DNA of 64,000 nucleotides from JBGQDM01 sp041495845 (GTDB lineage: Bacteria > Acidobacteriota > Terriglobia > Terriglobales > Acidobacteriaceae): the NCBI GenBank assembly GCA_041495845.1, contig JBGQDM010000001.1, forward strand, positions 38,107-102,106. Direction: 5' to 3'. Within the stretch, counting starts at the first letter, position 1. Every line of letters starts with the position of its first letter. Below the pieces are notes generated by a model. The model searched no databases. It was not told the origin of the DNA and saw only the letters and a list, made by a program, of their open reading frames with translations. The translations under genes were made by a program, and so were the position numbers. Of the stretch, positions 52,629 to 60,896 are shown piece by piece.

Positions 52629-54122
52629 ATGGCGGAAGCAATGACGCAAACCCCTGTGGCGGAGTTCCAAACTACCCATGCCAAGCCCAAGACGTTCTAC
52701 CAAAAGTTTGAACGCAAAGGCGACCTGCAGCAGCAGACCCACTATTGCCCGGGGTGCGGTCATGGCGTTGTGCATAAGCTGATCGCCGAGGCACTCGCCG
52801 ACTTGGGGGTGCAGGACCGCGCGGTGCTGGTCAGCCCGGTGGGCTGTTCGGTGTTTGCGTACTACTACTTCGACGTGGGGAACGTGCAGGTGGCACACGG
52901 GCGTGCACCGGCTGCGGCCACCGGCATCAAGCGGGCGTTGCCCCACAGCATTGTAATGTCGTACCAGGGCGACGGCGACCTGGCGGCGATCGGCACCGCC
53001 GAAATTATTCACGCTGCCAATCGCGGCGAGAAGATCACCGTCTTCTTCGTCAACAACGCCATCTATGGAATGACCGGAGGGCAAATGGCGCCGACCACCC
53101 TGGTGGGACAGAAGACCAGCACTTCGCCATGGGGACGGCGCCCGGCGAACGAAGGTTTCCCGCTGCACATGGCGGAACTGATCTCCACCTTGCAGGCGCC
53201 GGTGTACGTGGAGCGAGTCGCGCTTTCCGACAACAAGAACATCATGAAAGCGCGCAAGGCGATCCGCAAGGCACTGGAAATCCAGAAGGAGGGGCGCGGG
53301 TTTTCGTTCGTGGAAATTCTTTCGCCTTGCCCGACCATCTGGAGCAAAGACCCGGTTGAGGCGCGCAAGTGGGTGGCGGAACAGATGATTCCCACTTTTC
53401 CGCTCAACGTGTTTAAGGACGTGAAGCCGGAGCCGTTGCCCGATAACGCGCCTCCGGTGCAACCCCTGGAAGAACTGCTGGGGATGGTTGCGCTCGCGGG
53501 CACGAAGGCAGAGAGTGCTGTGCCCTACACCCATCACTTCCGGGACCTGAATATTAAAGTCGCAGGTTTCGGCGGACAGGGCGTGCTCTTGCTGGGCCAG
53601 TTGCTTACCGAGATGGGGATGCGCGAGGGCCTGGAAGTGAGCTGGCTGCCTTCCTATGGCCCGGAGATGCGCTCCGGAAGTGCGCACTGCCACGTCTGCC
53701 TGTCGCGGGAGAGGATCGGTTCGCCGCTCATCTCGAATCCCGATGTGTTGGTCGCGCTGAACGAAGTCTCGTTGCGCAAATTTGCCGCGCAGGTGAAGCC
53801 GGGCGGACTGATTTTGTACAACCGCGACCGGCTGCCCGAAGATTTTTCCGCGCCGCAAGCCCGTGTGGTCTGCGTGCCAGCGTCGGAAATGGCCGACCAG
53901 TTGGGCACTGCCAAAGTCGCCAATGTGGTGATGCTGGGCGCGCTCCTGGAAGAAACCGAGTGCCTGGCGCCGGAGACTGCGATCCGTGCCCTCGCGACCG
54001 CCATTCGCAAACGGCCGGAAATGCTGGAAGTGAACCGGAAGGCTCTCGAAGCGGGCCGTGCCTTCATTGATGATCAGGTGAACGTGGGCCCGGTCAGCCA
54101 GCCGGATGGGTTCGCGTACTGA
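52629..54122 (+). CDS. Fused beta-gamma subunit of 2-oxoacid:ferredoxin oxidoreductase (VorA-VorC)
   Basis: 497 residues joining two normally separate subunits. Residues about 25-295 are the thiamine-binding beta subunit: HYCPGCGHGVVHKLIAEAL, VSPVGCSVFAYYYFD, the TPP/Mg motif GDGDLAAIGTAEIIHAA and VNNAIYGMTGGQMAPTT. Residues about 300-497 are the gamma subunit: IKVAGFGGQGVLLLGQLLTE, SYGPEMRSGSAHCHV and ALNEVSLRKFAAQVKPGG. The join lies near base 53535. With the ferredoxin and VorB the set is complete. Confidence 0.9.
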   Translation: MAEAMTQTPVAEFQTTHAKPKTFYQKFERKGDLQQQTHYCPGCGHGVVHKLIAEALADLGVQDRAVLVSPVGCSVFAYYYFDVGNVQVAHGRAPAAATGIKRALPHSIVMSYQGDGDLAAIGTAEIIHAANRGEKITVFFVNNAIYGMTGGQMAPTTLVGQKTSTSPWGRRPANEGFPLHMAELISTLQAPVYVERVALSDNKNIMKARKAIRKALEIQKEGRGFSFVEILSPCPTIWSKDPVEARKWVAEQMIPTFPLNVFKDVKPEPLPDNAPPVQPLEELLGMVALAGTKAESAVPYTHHFRDLNIKVAGFGGQGVLLLGQLLTEMGMREGLEVSWLPSYGPEMRSGSAHCHVCLSRERIGSPLISNPDVLVALNEVSLRKFAAQVKPGGLILYNRDRLPEDFSAPQARVVCVPASEMADQLGTAKVANVVMLGALLEETECLAPETAIRALATAIRKRPEMLEVNRKALEAGRAFIDDQVNVGPVSQPDGFAY

Positions 54123-54421
54123 ATCCCGCCCGGGATGGGCGAGGAAGTTCGCCAAACGCGAAAGACAGACCGACAGACGGTCGTCTGTCATGTGTCTGCC
54201 TTTTGCCCCAAAATTTTCCGTTCGTCCCAGCAATCTTGCGAAGCGCATCCTACCTTCCTGCTCGCAACTCCGTCTAAACACGCAAAGTTGGCTACGGTGA
54301 GGATTACGCCGGGAAATTTCTTGGAACCAGGGCTCCACCTTCTCCGTAGCGGCGAGTAATGACGTGCGGTGCTGGGCGCCTCTTCTGCATGCCGCCCGGT
54401 TCCGGTCGTGGAGGTCTAAGG
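54123..54421. other. Intergenic region with an 18-bp palindrome
   Basis: 299 nt before a helix-turn-helix-like gene. It contains GACAGACG (54172-54179) and CGTCTGTC (54182-54189), a perfect 8-bp inverted repeat with a 2-nt centre, preceded by another GACAGAC copy. An operator for the next gene is one possibility. Otherwise no gene is seen. Confidence 0.45.
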
Positions 54422-54937
54422 ATGTCGGATAAGCGTCTGTACCCGGATAGCGGCGGTGGGCTTCTGCCGCAGAGTGGGCACGTGCAGGAAGTGGTGAAGC
54501 AGGCCCACGGTGAACTCCGCGATTTGTTGCGGCAACGGGCCGAGATCATGAAGCGCATCGGCACCGTGAAGCAGACGATTGTCGGCTTGGCGAATATGTT
54601 CGGGGACAACATCCTCGATGAAGAAATCCTGGAATTGGTAGATCGCAAAACCAGCGGCCGGCAGATGGGCTTTACCAAGGCTTGCCGGATGGCGCTGGTG
54701 GAAGCGGGCCGTCCGCTGACCGCCAGGGAAGTGTGTGAGCGCCTGCAAGGCAAGACACATCCCATACTTGCCCGGCACAAAGACCCGCTGGCGTCGGTGA
54801 CCACGGTGCTCAACCGGCTGGTGGAGTACGGCGAAGTAGAAGCGGTGATCAATGGCGCCGGACGCCGGGCCTGGGCCTGGTTGAGCGATGGTGCTTCGCC
54901 CCCCTCCTCCGAGGCTGAGAACGCAGCCTCCCTCTGA
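54422..54937 (+). CDS. Hypothetical protein with winged-helix-like C-terminus
   Basis: 171 residues from the ATG before SDKRLYPD; a longer frame upstream is not needed. The N-terminal half is a probable coiled coil (EVVKQAHGELRDLLRQRAEI, MKRIGTVKQTIVGL). The C-terminal 75 residues have a winged-helix/HARE-HTH-like pattern: CRMALVEAGRPLTAREVCER and LASVTTVLNRLVEYGEVEAV. Possibly a DNA-binding or RNA-polymerase-linked regulator. It precedes the pseudokinase gene by 140 nt. I do not recognise an exact family. Confidence 0.6.
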   Translation: MSDKRLYPDSGGGLLPQSGHVQEVVKQAHGELRDLLRQRAEIMKRIGTVKQTIVGLANMFGDNILDEEILELVDRKTSGRQMGFTKACRMALVEAGRPLTAREVCERLQGKTHPILARHKDPLASVTTVLNRLVEYGEVEAVINGAGRRAWAWLSDGASPPSSEAENAASL

Positions 54938-55077
54938 CAACAACCCAAGTACTTCGGTAACTCTCCCTCTTCCGAGGCCCGGCGGTAATATGGGGTTGCT
55001 CTTCCCCGAGTACCGCCGAACGTCCCTTTCCCCCCAGGCGACGACGCTGTCATTTTCAATCCACGCGAGAGGCTGGC

Positions 55078-57429
55078 ATGTCCGGCAAGATCGGGCGCTT
55101 CGAGATCATCAGCGAAATTGCGCGTTCGGAATTTGCTGCCGTGTACAAGGCAGTGGACTCGGAATCGGGACGCACCGTAGCGCTTAAGACGCTGGAACTT
55201 GTCCTGCCCGGGTTGGACCGGCAGCAACTGCTAGATCGATTGCTGCGCGAAGCGGAGAGCACCCGCAACCTCAGCCACCAAAACATTGTGTTGCTGTACG
55301 GCGCCGGCGAAATCGGTGACCAGTTCTGCGCCGCCATGGAATACATCGAAGGCATGAGCGTTGCCGGCATGCTCACCAAGAACGACGGCTTCTCCATTTG
55401 GGACATGTTGGACATCAGCCGCCAGGTTTGCAACGGCCTTGACTACGCGCACGGCGAGGGTCTTTTGCACCACCGGCTGCAGCCCGGCAACGTGATTGTG
55501 CAGTGGGACGGAACGGTAAAGATTCTTGGTTTTGGCGTTTCCAGCATGTGGTCGGAGGCGGAAGAGACCGCCATTTCCCCGGCCGCTTATTACATGTCGC
55601 CGGAGCAATGCCAAAAGCAGGAGGGGGATGCGCGCTCAAACTGGTATAGCTGGGGAGCGATTCTCTACGAGATGGCCACCGGCCAAAAGCCCTTCGATGG
55701 CGCGACCCTGGAAGAGTTGCAGCAGAAAATCCTGGAGGGAAACCCCGTTCCACCCAGCAAGTTGAATGCAAAAGTGCAGCCAGCATTGAGTGCACTGATT
55801 CTCAAGGCCATGGCGCGCTCACCGGAGGAGCGCTTCGAGAGCGGCCGAGCGCTGCTGGACGAACTTGAGGCCTGCAAGGAAACGCCCCGGGCGGCGGCAG
55901 CGAAAACGGCGGCCTCACCGGCCAAATCGGTTGCGCCGCCGGCCATCCAGCGCAGCGCGCCCAAACCTGTGGCGCCAGCCGTCAAGGCCCAGCCAGACTT
56001 GATTAACGCCTATGGAGCGGAGATCACCGCTCCCCCCCGGCGAGCTGCCGCTGCTGCGGCCGGAGCGAATCGGCCAGCTCCAACCGCGACCCAACGCCAA
56101 CCCGAAGCGGCTGGCGTCACGACCAGCACCGTGCAGGCCTCAGTGGCAGCGGTAGAGGAGACAGAGACTGCGCCGGTCGAGACCGAAACGCCGCGCTTCG
56201 CAGTGGATCCCATGATGGCCGGAGGGGGCGCAGGATCCCAGGCGAAAAGCTTTTCAGAAATTTCAGAACTGCCACCCATCAAAGCGGCCTACGTACCTCC
56301 TCCACCTCCGCCCCTTGAGGCGCAGGAGCCGGAAGTTACAACCGAGCCCGCGCCGCCCCTGCGCACGTCGCGCCAGCCGGCAAAACCTGAGAAAACGAAG
56401 ATCACTCTGCCCGCCATGCCCAAGATCGATCCCAAGCTTGTGATCTACGGGGTCGGCGGGGCGATTGCGGTGGTGCTGCTGGTAGTTGCTCTGGTCAGCC
56501 TCTACGTGCATTTCCATACTACGGATGACGAGGGTGCCGTGCCGGTGCAGGCGGCGCAAGCGACGCCGGAGCAGCCGACGGCAGAAGTGCCGCCAGCAGT
56601 GGCGGCCGTTCCGGCAACCGAAACCCCGTCGTCCGAAACAACGGGAGCAGGCGCGGGTGCACGAGCGCGGGCTAACAAAAAGACCAAGCCAGTGCCGGTC
56701 GCCGCACCCGCGGCGATTCCCGGACAATTGGCTGTGAACTCTACCCCCGAAGGCGCGCAAATTCAGGTCGACGGTCACTTCGATTCCAGCTGGGTCACAC
56801 CCTTCACGCTGGCCGGACTCACTCCAGGCCAGCACACTGTTACCGTCAGCAAAGCTGGGTTTAACCCCGAAACCCGCACCTTCGATGTGACCTCCGGCAG
56901 CAAATCTTTCCTGGTTCTGCACCTAAACCAGCAGGCTGCCACTTTGGATGTGAGCAGTGATCCCCCCGGCGCTACCATTGTCATTGACGGGCGGGAGATT
57001 GGACGCATGACTCCGGCGCAAATCCCGCTGGAGAAGGGCACCCACAACGTGCTGGTGCGTCGCGGGGGCTACCTCGAGGACAGCACGACGGCAAACTTTG
57101 AGGCGGGGCAGACTTTTCATTTTGCGCCGCGGCTGAAACCGCTTGGTTCCGTCGACGACATCAAGACGGTAGGCAAATTCAAGAAACTCTTCGGTGGTGG
57201 GGACAATGCGGCGGGCATGGGCAAGCTCAGCATCCGCACCACGCCCAAGGGTGCGCAGATCGCCATCAACCAGCGCATTCTCGATCGGCCTTCGCCGGCG
57301 GAGTTCTTCCTCAATCCCGGGACCTACGTGATTGACATTACTGCGTCGGGCTACAAGCCAGTCCATCGTGTGATTAACGTGGAGCAGGGTGGAAAAATGG
57401 CGCTCGATGAAGCCTTGCAAGCACAATAA
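55078..57429 (+). CDS. Pseudokinase with membrane helix and three PEGA domains
   Basis: 783 residues. Residues 7-265 have a Ser/Thr kinase fold, but the glycine loop reads IARSEFAAVY with no glycine, the catalytic HRD is HHR (Arg133 at the Asp position, N138 kept) and the metal-binding DFG is GFG (Gly151). Lys37 and the PE of the APE motif (MSPEQ) remain. An active phosphotransfer is not expected. After a Pro/Ala linker, one helix (IYGVGGAIAVVLLVVALVSLY, about 455-477) leads outside to three PEGA domains (STPEGAQIQVDG, DPPGATIVIDG, TTPKGAQIAINQ). Probably a signalling scaffold. Confidence 0.85.
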   Translation: MSGKIGRFEIISEIARSEFAAVYKAVDSESGRTVALKTLELVLPGLDRQQLLDRLLREAESTRNLSHQNIVLLYGAGEIGDQFCAAMEYIEGMSVAGMLTKNDGFSIWDMLDISRQVCNGLDYAHGEGLLHHRLQPGNVIVQWDGTVKILGFGVSSMWSEAEETAISPAAYYMSPEQCQKQEGDARSNWYSWGAILYEMATGQKPFDGATLEELQQKILEGNPVPPSKLNAKVQPALSALILKAMARSPEERFESGRALLDELEACKETPRAAAAKTAASPAKSVAPPAIQRSAPKPVAPAVKAQPDLINAYGAEITAPPRRAAAAAAGANRPAPTATQRQPEAAGVTTSTVQASVAAVEETETAPVETETPRFAVDPMMAGGGAGSQAKSFSEISELPPIKAAYVPPPPPPLEAQEPEVTTEPAPPLRTSRQPAKPEKTKITLPAMPKIDPKLVIYGVGGAIAVVLLVVALVSLYVHFHTTDDEGAVPVQAAQATPEQPTAEVPPAVAAVPATETPSSETTGAGAGARARANKKTKPVPVAAPAAIPGQLAVNSTPEGAQIQVDGHFDSSWVTPFTLAGLTPGQHTVTVSKAGFNPETRTFDVTSGSKSFLVLHLNQQAATLDVSSDPPGATIVIDGREIGRMTPAQIPLEKGTHNVLVRRGGYLEDSTTANFEAGQTFHFAPRLKPLGSVDDIKTVGKFKKLFGGGDNAAGMGKLSIRTTPKGAQIAINQRILDRPSPAEFFLNPGTYVIDITASGYKPVHRVINVEQGGKMALDEALQAQ

Positions 57430-57537
57430 GACCGGATTCACGCTAGTTTGAACATCCATTCATCTTCCTGTAACACAATCCAGATATTAGAGAATGTGGG
57501 CTGGTGTGCGCGATCCGAAGCGCGCGGAGGGACGAGA

Positions 57538-58308
57538 ATGTCGAGCGACGCCCGGCAATGGATTGAAGACCCGGAACAGGAGCACAAATACCTGGTGAGT
57601 CTGACCATCCGCGCCTGCGAAGTTGCGCGCACTGCGGTAGCCTATGCCGCCGATGGGCTGGCCTCCAAGGCGGCTTCCCTGTTTGTCGCCGTGGATGGTT
57701 TCGAGAAAGAGCTGGACGAGTTGGATCGCGAGCTCGATGAGCGGCTTACCCGGGCGCTGGGTGCCGGCCCGGAAAGTGCTCGCCGCGAATTGCTCTCCTG
57801 CATGAAATTCATGACCGATCTGGAGCGTATCGGCGATTTGATCTCCACCTTCAGCACGGGGGCGCGGGCTCTGGGCGCGAGGTTGGAACCAGAAGACGTC
57901 AAGGACCTGATTCGCATTGCTACCGTGCTGGAGAAGATGCTCACGGATGTCCAGGAAGCGTTTTCTTCCCGCGATCTAAACCGGGCGGTGGCGGTGCTAC
58001 GCGCCGATGCGGAGATTGACCGGCTGCGCAACCTGATGTTTGTCCGGCATGTGGAGAACCCAGAAGGCCAGCCGACTCGCGAGAGCGTTCAGGTCTTGTT
58101 TATGGCGCAGTCGCTGGAGCGTGCCGGCGACCACGCCAAGAACCTTGCCGAGGAAGTTTGCCATCTGGTGAGCGGGCACACGTTGCGGCACGTGCTGCGA
58201 GCCAACGGCCGGTCGTACGAGCAAATGTTTCTCGACTGGCTGCGAAAACAAGAGCCGGGTGCGAATCGAACATCTTCCCGGATCCCGAGTCGTCACTCGA
58301 CTGGGTGA
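57538..58308 (+). CDS. phoU: PhoU-like phosphate/transport regulator
   Basis: 256 residues from the ATG with GGAGGGACGAG upstream; an earlier frame start adds 30 unrelated residues. PhoU-type helical repeats: ACEVARTAVAYAADGLASKA, FVAVDGFEKELDELDRELDE, FMTDLERIGDLISTFSTGA and, in the second half, AQSLERAGDHAKNLAEEVCH with the metal-type ExxxD pattern. PhoU represses phosphate uptake signalling with PstSCAB/PhoR. No pst or pho genes are near, so its partner here is unknown. The tail is short and low-complexity. Confidence 0.85.
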   Translation: MSSDARQWIEDPEQEHKYLVSLTIRACEVARTAVAYAADGLASKAASLFVAVDGFEKELDELDRELDERLTRALGAGPESARRELLSCMKFMTDLERIGDLISTFSTGARALGARLEPEDVKDLIRIATVLEKMLTDVQEAFSSRDLNRAVAVLRADAEIDRLRNLMFVRHVENPEGQPTRESVQVLFMAQSLERAGDHAKNLAEEVCHLVSGHTLRHVLRANGRSYEQMFLDWLRKQEPGANRTSSRIPSRHSTG

Positions 58309-58377
58309 CGGCGATCACGGCAGCATTCTTCAGCCCGCACTATCTATAAGCAATTCGGCAACAGGGAAGGAGCCAGA

Positions 58378-58821
58378 GTGCCGGTTGCTCACCAAGTTCC
58401 GCTGGGCTTGTGGGAAGCACTGTCTCCCCTGCAGAAGGCGCGCGGGTTCGCCGCTGGTTCTCCTCTCTTCAAGCGGGGCCAGTCTGCCAAGGGGGTCTTT
58501 CTGCTGAGATCGGGACGGGTCCGCTTGGTGGCGCCAGGGGGAACGGTTGGGCGCCAGCAGGTGCGGGTCGCGGAAGCGGGCTCGGTGCTGGGTTTGTGCG
58601 CCTGTGTCTCGGGCGATACCTACGCTGCCACCGCTGAGGCCGCTGAGCCCATCCTCGCAGGTTTTGTACCGCGGGCCGCGTTGGTGCAATTCCTGGCCAG
58701 CCATCAAAAACATTGCATGGAAGTGGTGCGGCTGTTCAGCGAAGACTTGCACGTCGCCTATCGCTCCTGCCAGGACAAGCCCCCAGCGTCGCGGACGCAC
58801 CGCAAAGCAGCGCGACGATAG
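58378..58821 (+). CDS. Cyclic nucleotide-binding domain protein
   Basis: 147 residues, GTG start with GGAAGGAG upstream. A single cNMP-binding-type beta barrel: GFAAGSPLFKRGQSAKGVFL, LLRSGRVRLVAPGG, VAEAGSVLGLCACVSGDTYA, and PILAGFVPRAALVQFLASHQ. The ligand-binding Arg/Glu cassette is not clearly conserved, so it may not bind cAMP or cGMP. No DNA-binding domain follows (the tail is only about 35 residues). It lies 69 nt after phoU in the same direction. Ligand unknown. Confidence 0.8.
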   Translation: MPVAHQVPLGLWEALSPLQKARGFAAGSPLFKRGQSAKGVFLLRSGRVRLVAPGGTVGRQQVRVAEAGSVLGLCACVSGDTYAATAEAAEPILAGFVPRAALVQFLASHQKHCMEVVRLFSEDLHVAYRSCQDKPPASRTHRKAARR

Positions 58822-58880
58822 GCAGGGGTGGGCGCGCAGCCCTAGCCACGGCTGCCCAGCCGGCTAGAAGGGAAGCGCCA

Positions 58881-60683
58881 TTAATTCGGCGCGGTAAAGT
58901 TTATCGACACCTGGGTCTGGATCTCGATGGGTTCGCCGTTCAGGAAGTAGGGTTTGTAGCGCCACTGCCGTACTGCATCCATCGCGGCGCGCCCCAACAC
59001 TGGCGGCCCGCTGATGACCTTCAGGTCGCGCGTAGTCCCTTCCTTGGTGATCATTGCTTGCACCACCACCGTGCCCTGAATGTGCATCTGCCGCGCTTGC
59101 ACGGGATAGACGGGCTGCACTTTCTGCAGGACAAGGCCTTGGGTTACGCCCTGCGATATCCGCACCGTCTCGCCCTTGGCGGGCATTGCCGCGTGGCTGG
59201 TGACAATGGTGCTAATCGCCGCATCAGGCTGCTTCGTAGCCAATAGGGCAGAAGGTTGTGGAGCTTCGACTGTGGGCGTGGCCGCGCTCGGCGGCGTGGA
59301 TCGCTGCGTTTCCGCCTTCACAACAATCGGTGCAGGTTTGGGTGCGGCTGGCTTGCTGACTGGCGGCTCGGAAAAAGTGGCGCTCGGCTTTGGCGACAAC
59401 GGTTCCCCGGCTACGTGCGCGGTGGCGGACCTTGCCGCATCAACACTCGGTTTCTCCGGAGCAGTGCTCAATGTAATGTCGTTATTCGCAGGCGCGGGGA
59501 ACGTGGAAGGCGACTGTGCCGGCGCCGTTCGCACCGGAGAAGCTGCAACGGGCGTGGCGCTGTGCGGGGTTTGGAACCAATACGTGTACCCCGCGTAGGC
59601 CAAACCGCCCACAACGATCAAAAGTGCGGCCACCAACAGAGGCTTACGGCTGCGACTCTCAGCAGCGGGTTCCATCTCTCCAATCTTCGGAGCGGGAAGT
59701 TCAGCCAGCCGTTCAGAGCGTGGCGCTCGAGGAGCAGATTTCGCGGCGGGTTTTACCTTTTCCGGCAGTTCGTCGGAAAGCGGTTCCACTGCGGCGGGAA
59801 TCTGCGGCTTGATTGGAGCCGGAGCAGCCGCGGCAGCGGCGCCGAAAGAGGCTGCCGGTTTCACCGCGGGCTTGGCTGTTGCGGGCGCGGTGGTTCCGCC
59901 AACCCCCGCGGTTTCGGCCGCTTGACGCAATGCGGTGGCCATCGGCTCGGCCTGCTTCTTCGGTGGCTGCCAGGCAAATTCCTTTTTCGGAGCCGGTACG
60001 GGTGCTGCCATCGGTTCGATGGCATCTTCGGTCATGCTGGTTGTGCTGCCTGCTCCGCTCATGGATTCGAGGAGCGCGGCATCCGCGGCATCGGGCGCTG
60101 GTCCAGCATCCTGTGACGCGTCGTTCTCCAAGGCGGGCATGGATGCTGACACGCGCGAAGGGGCAACCATGGTCGGCGCAGCGAACGAAGGCGCGGGCGC
60201 AGCCAACGCGGGCGTTGGCGGCCGAACTGGGGCAGGCGGCGCCGGTGGTGCGACGGCAGAAATCTTGGGCGGTGCGGGCAATGGTTGCGGCGCGCTCGCC
60301 GTGGCGGCTTCTCCGCCTTTCCTGAGCAGTCCACGGGCCACGCGCAGCGTGCCTTTGGCTTGCTCCACTGCAATCGGTTTGGTCAGGACCAGGTTGGCGC
60401 CGATGCGAAATGCATTGGCAACACCCGTCTGCCCTTCCACCAGGGCCACGATCAGCGACGCCTGATTGCTGGCCGAATTGCGCGCGCTCTTGAGCATCAG
60501 CGCGGCATTCTGCTCGTTCTGGCAATCCACCACCACCGCGTCGAAGTGCTGGCCGGTCAGGCGCTTGACCGCGGCAAAATGCTCACCGCAGGGCTCCACC
60601 TGGAAGTCCAGCTCGCTGAGCACCTGAGTGACAACGCGGGTGGTCTTCTCATCCTGGCAATAGAGAAGGGCTTGGAAGCTCAT
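58881..60683 (-). CDS. Receiver-TonB fusion energy transducer
   Basis: 600 residues from the ATG before SFQALLYCQDEK. N-terminal receiver-like domain, residues 1-120, with Asp residues near CQDEKTTRV, a phospho-acceptor-like Asp in FDAVVVDCQNE and the conserved Lys in NLVLTKPI. A long Ala/Pro-rich linker (about 130-330) follows, then one helix (LLVAALLIVVGGLAYAGYTY) and a TonB C-terminal domain with VQPVYPVQARQMHIQGTVVV, DAVRQWRYKPYFLNG and QTQVSINF. TonB normally links inner-membrane proton force to outer-membrane receptors; a cytosolic receiver on it is unusual. ATCGTA (minus strand TACGAT) lies 8 nt before the start. Confidence 0.82.
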   Translation of the reverse strand: MSFQALLYCQDEKTTRVVTQVLSELDFQVEPCGEHFAAVKRLTGQHFDAVVVDCQNEQNAALMLKSARNSASNQASLIVALVEGQTGVANAFRIGANLVLTKPIAVEQAKGTLRVARGLLRKGGEAATASAPQPLPAPPKISAVAPPAPPAPVRPPTPALAAPAPSFAAPTMVAPSRVSASMPALENDASQDAGPAPDAADAALLESMSGAGSTTSMTEDAIEPMAAPVPAPKKEFAWQPPKKQAEPMATALRQAAETAGVGGTTAPATAKPAVKPAASFGAAAAAAPAPIKPQIPAAVEPLSDELPEKVKPAAKSAPRAPRSERLAELPAPKIGEMEPAAESRSRKPLLVAALLIVVGGLAYAGYTYWFQTPHSATPVAASPVRTAPAQSPSTFPAPANNDITLSTAPEKPSVDAARSATAHVAGEPLSPKPSATFSEPPVSKPAAPKPAPIVVKAETQRSTPPSAATPTVEAPQPSALLATKQPDAAISTIVTSHAAMPAKGETVRISQGVTQGLVLQKVQPVYPVQARQMHIQGTVVVQAMITKEGTTRDLKVISGPPVLGRAAMDAVRQWRYKPYFLNGEPIEIQTQVSINFTAPN

Positions 60684-60896
60684 ATACACGAATCGTAGGC
60701 ACCCTGGTCAGCACGGGCAAGTTACCGGGGTAATTCCGCAGGCCGCAGCGTTGGCGCGCGGCGTGTCTCGGTTTGGCGTCAACGATGCCGACCTGGGCAC
60801 GGTGTTTCCGAACCTGTCGAATTTCAACCAGCCAAAATTGGGGTGCCTCGGGTAAGTCGGTTCCCGCGTCGCGCGGGCGGGAAGCTGCCGCCGCGC

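Noticed and set aside
51510..54338. A 942-codon open frame on the minus strand across the oxidoreductase genes
   Set aside because: It is fully antisense to three genes with clear family motifs; its translation is rich in His, Arg and Gln and shows no domain. High third-position GC on the coding strand creates such mirror frames.
57448..57537. A Pho box in front of phoU
   Set aside because: One TGTAAC-like half site is present, but a second repeat at the right distance is not convincing.
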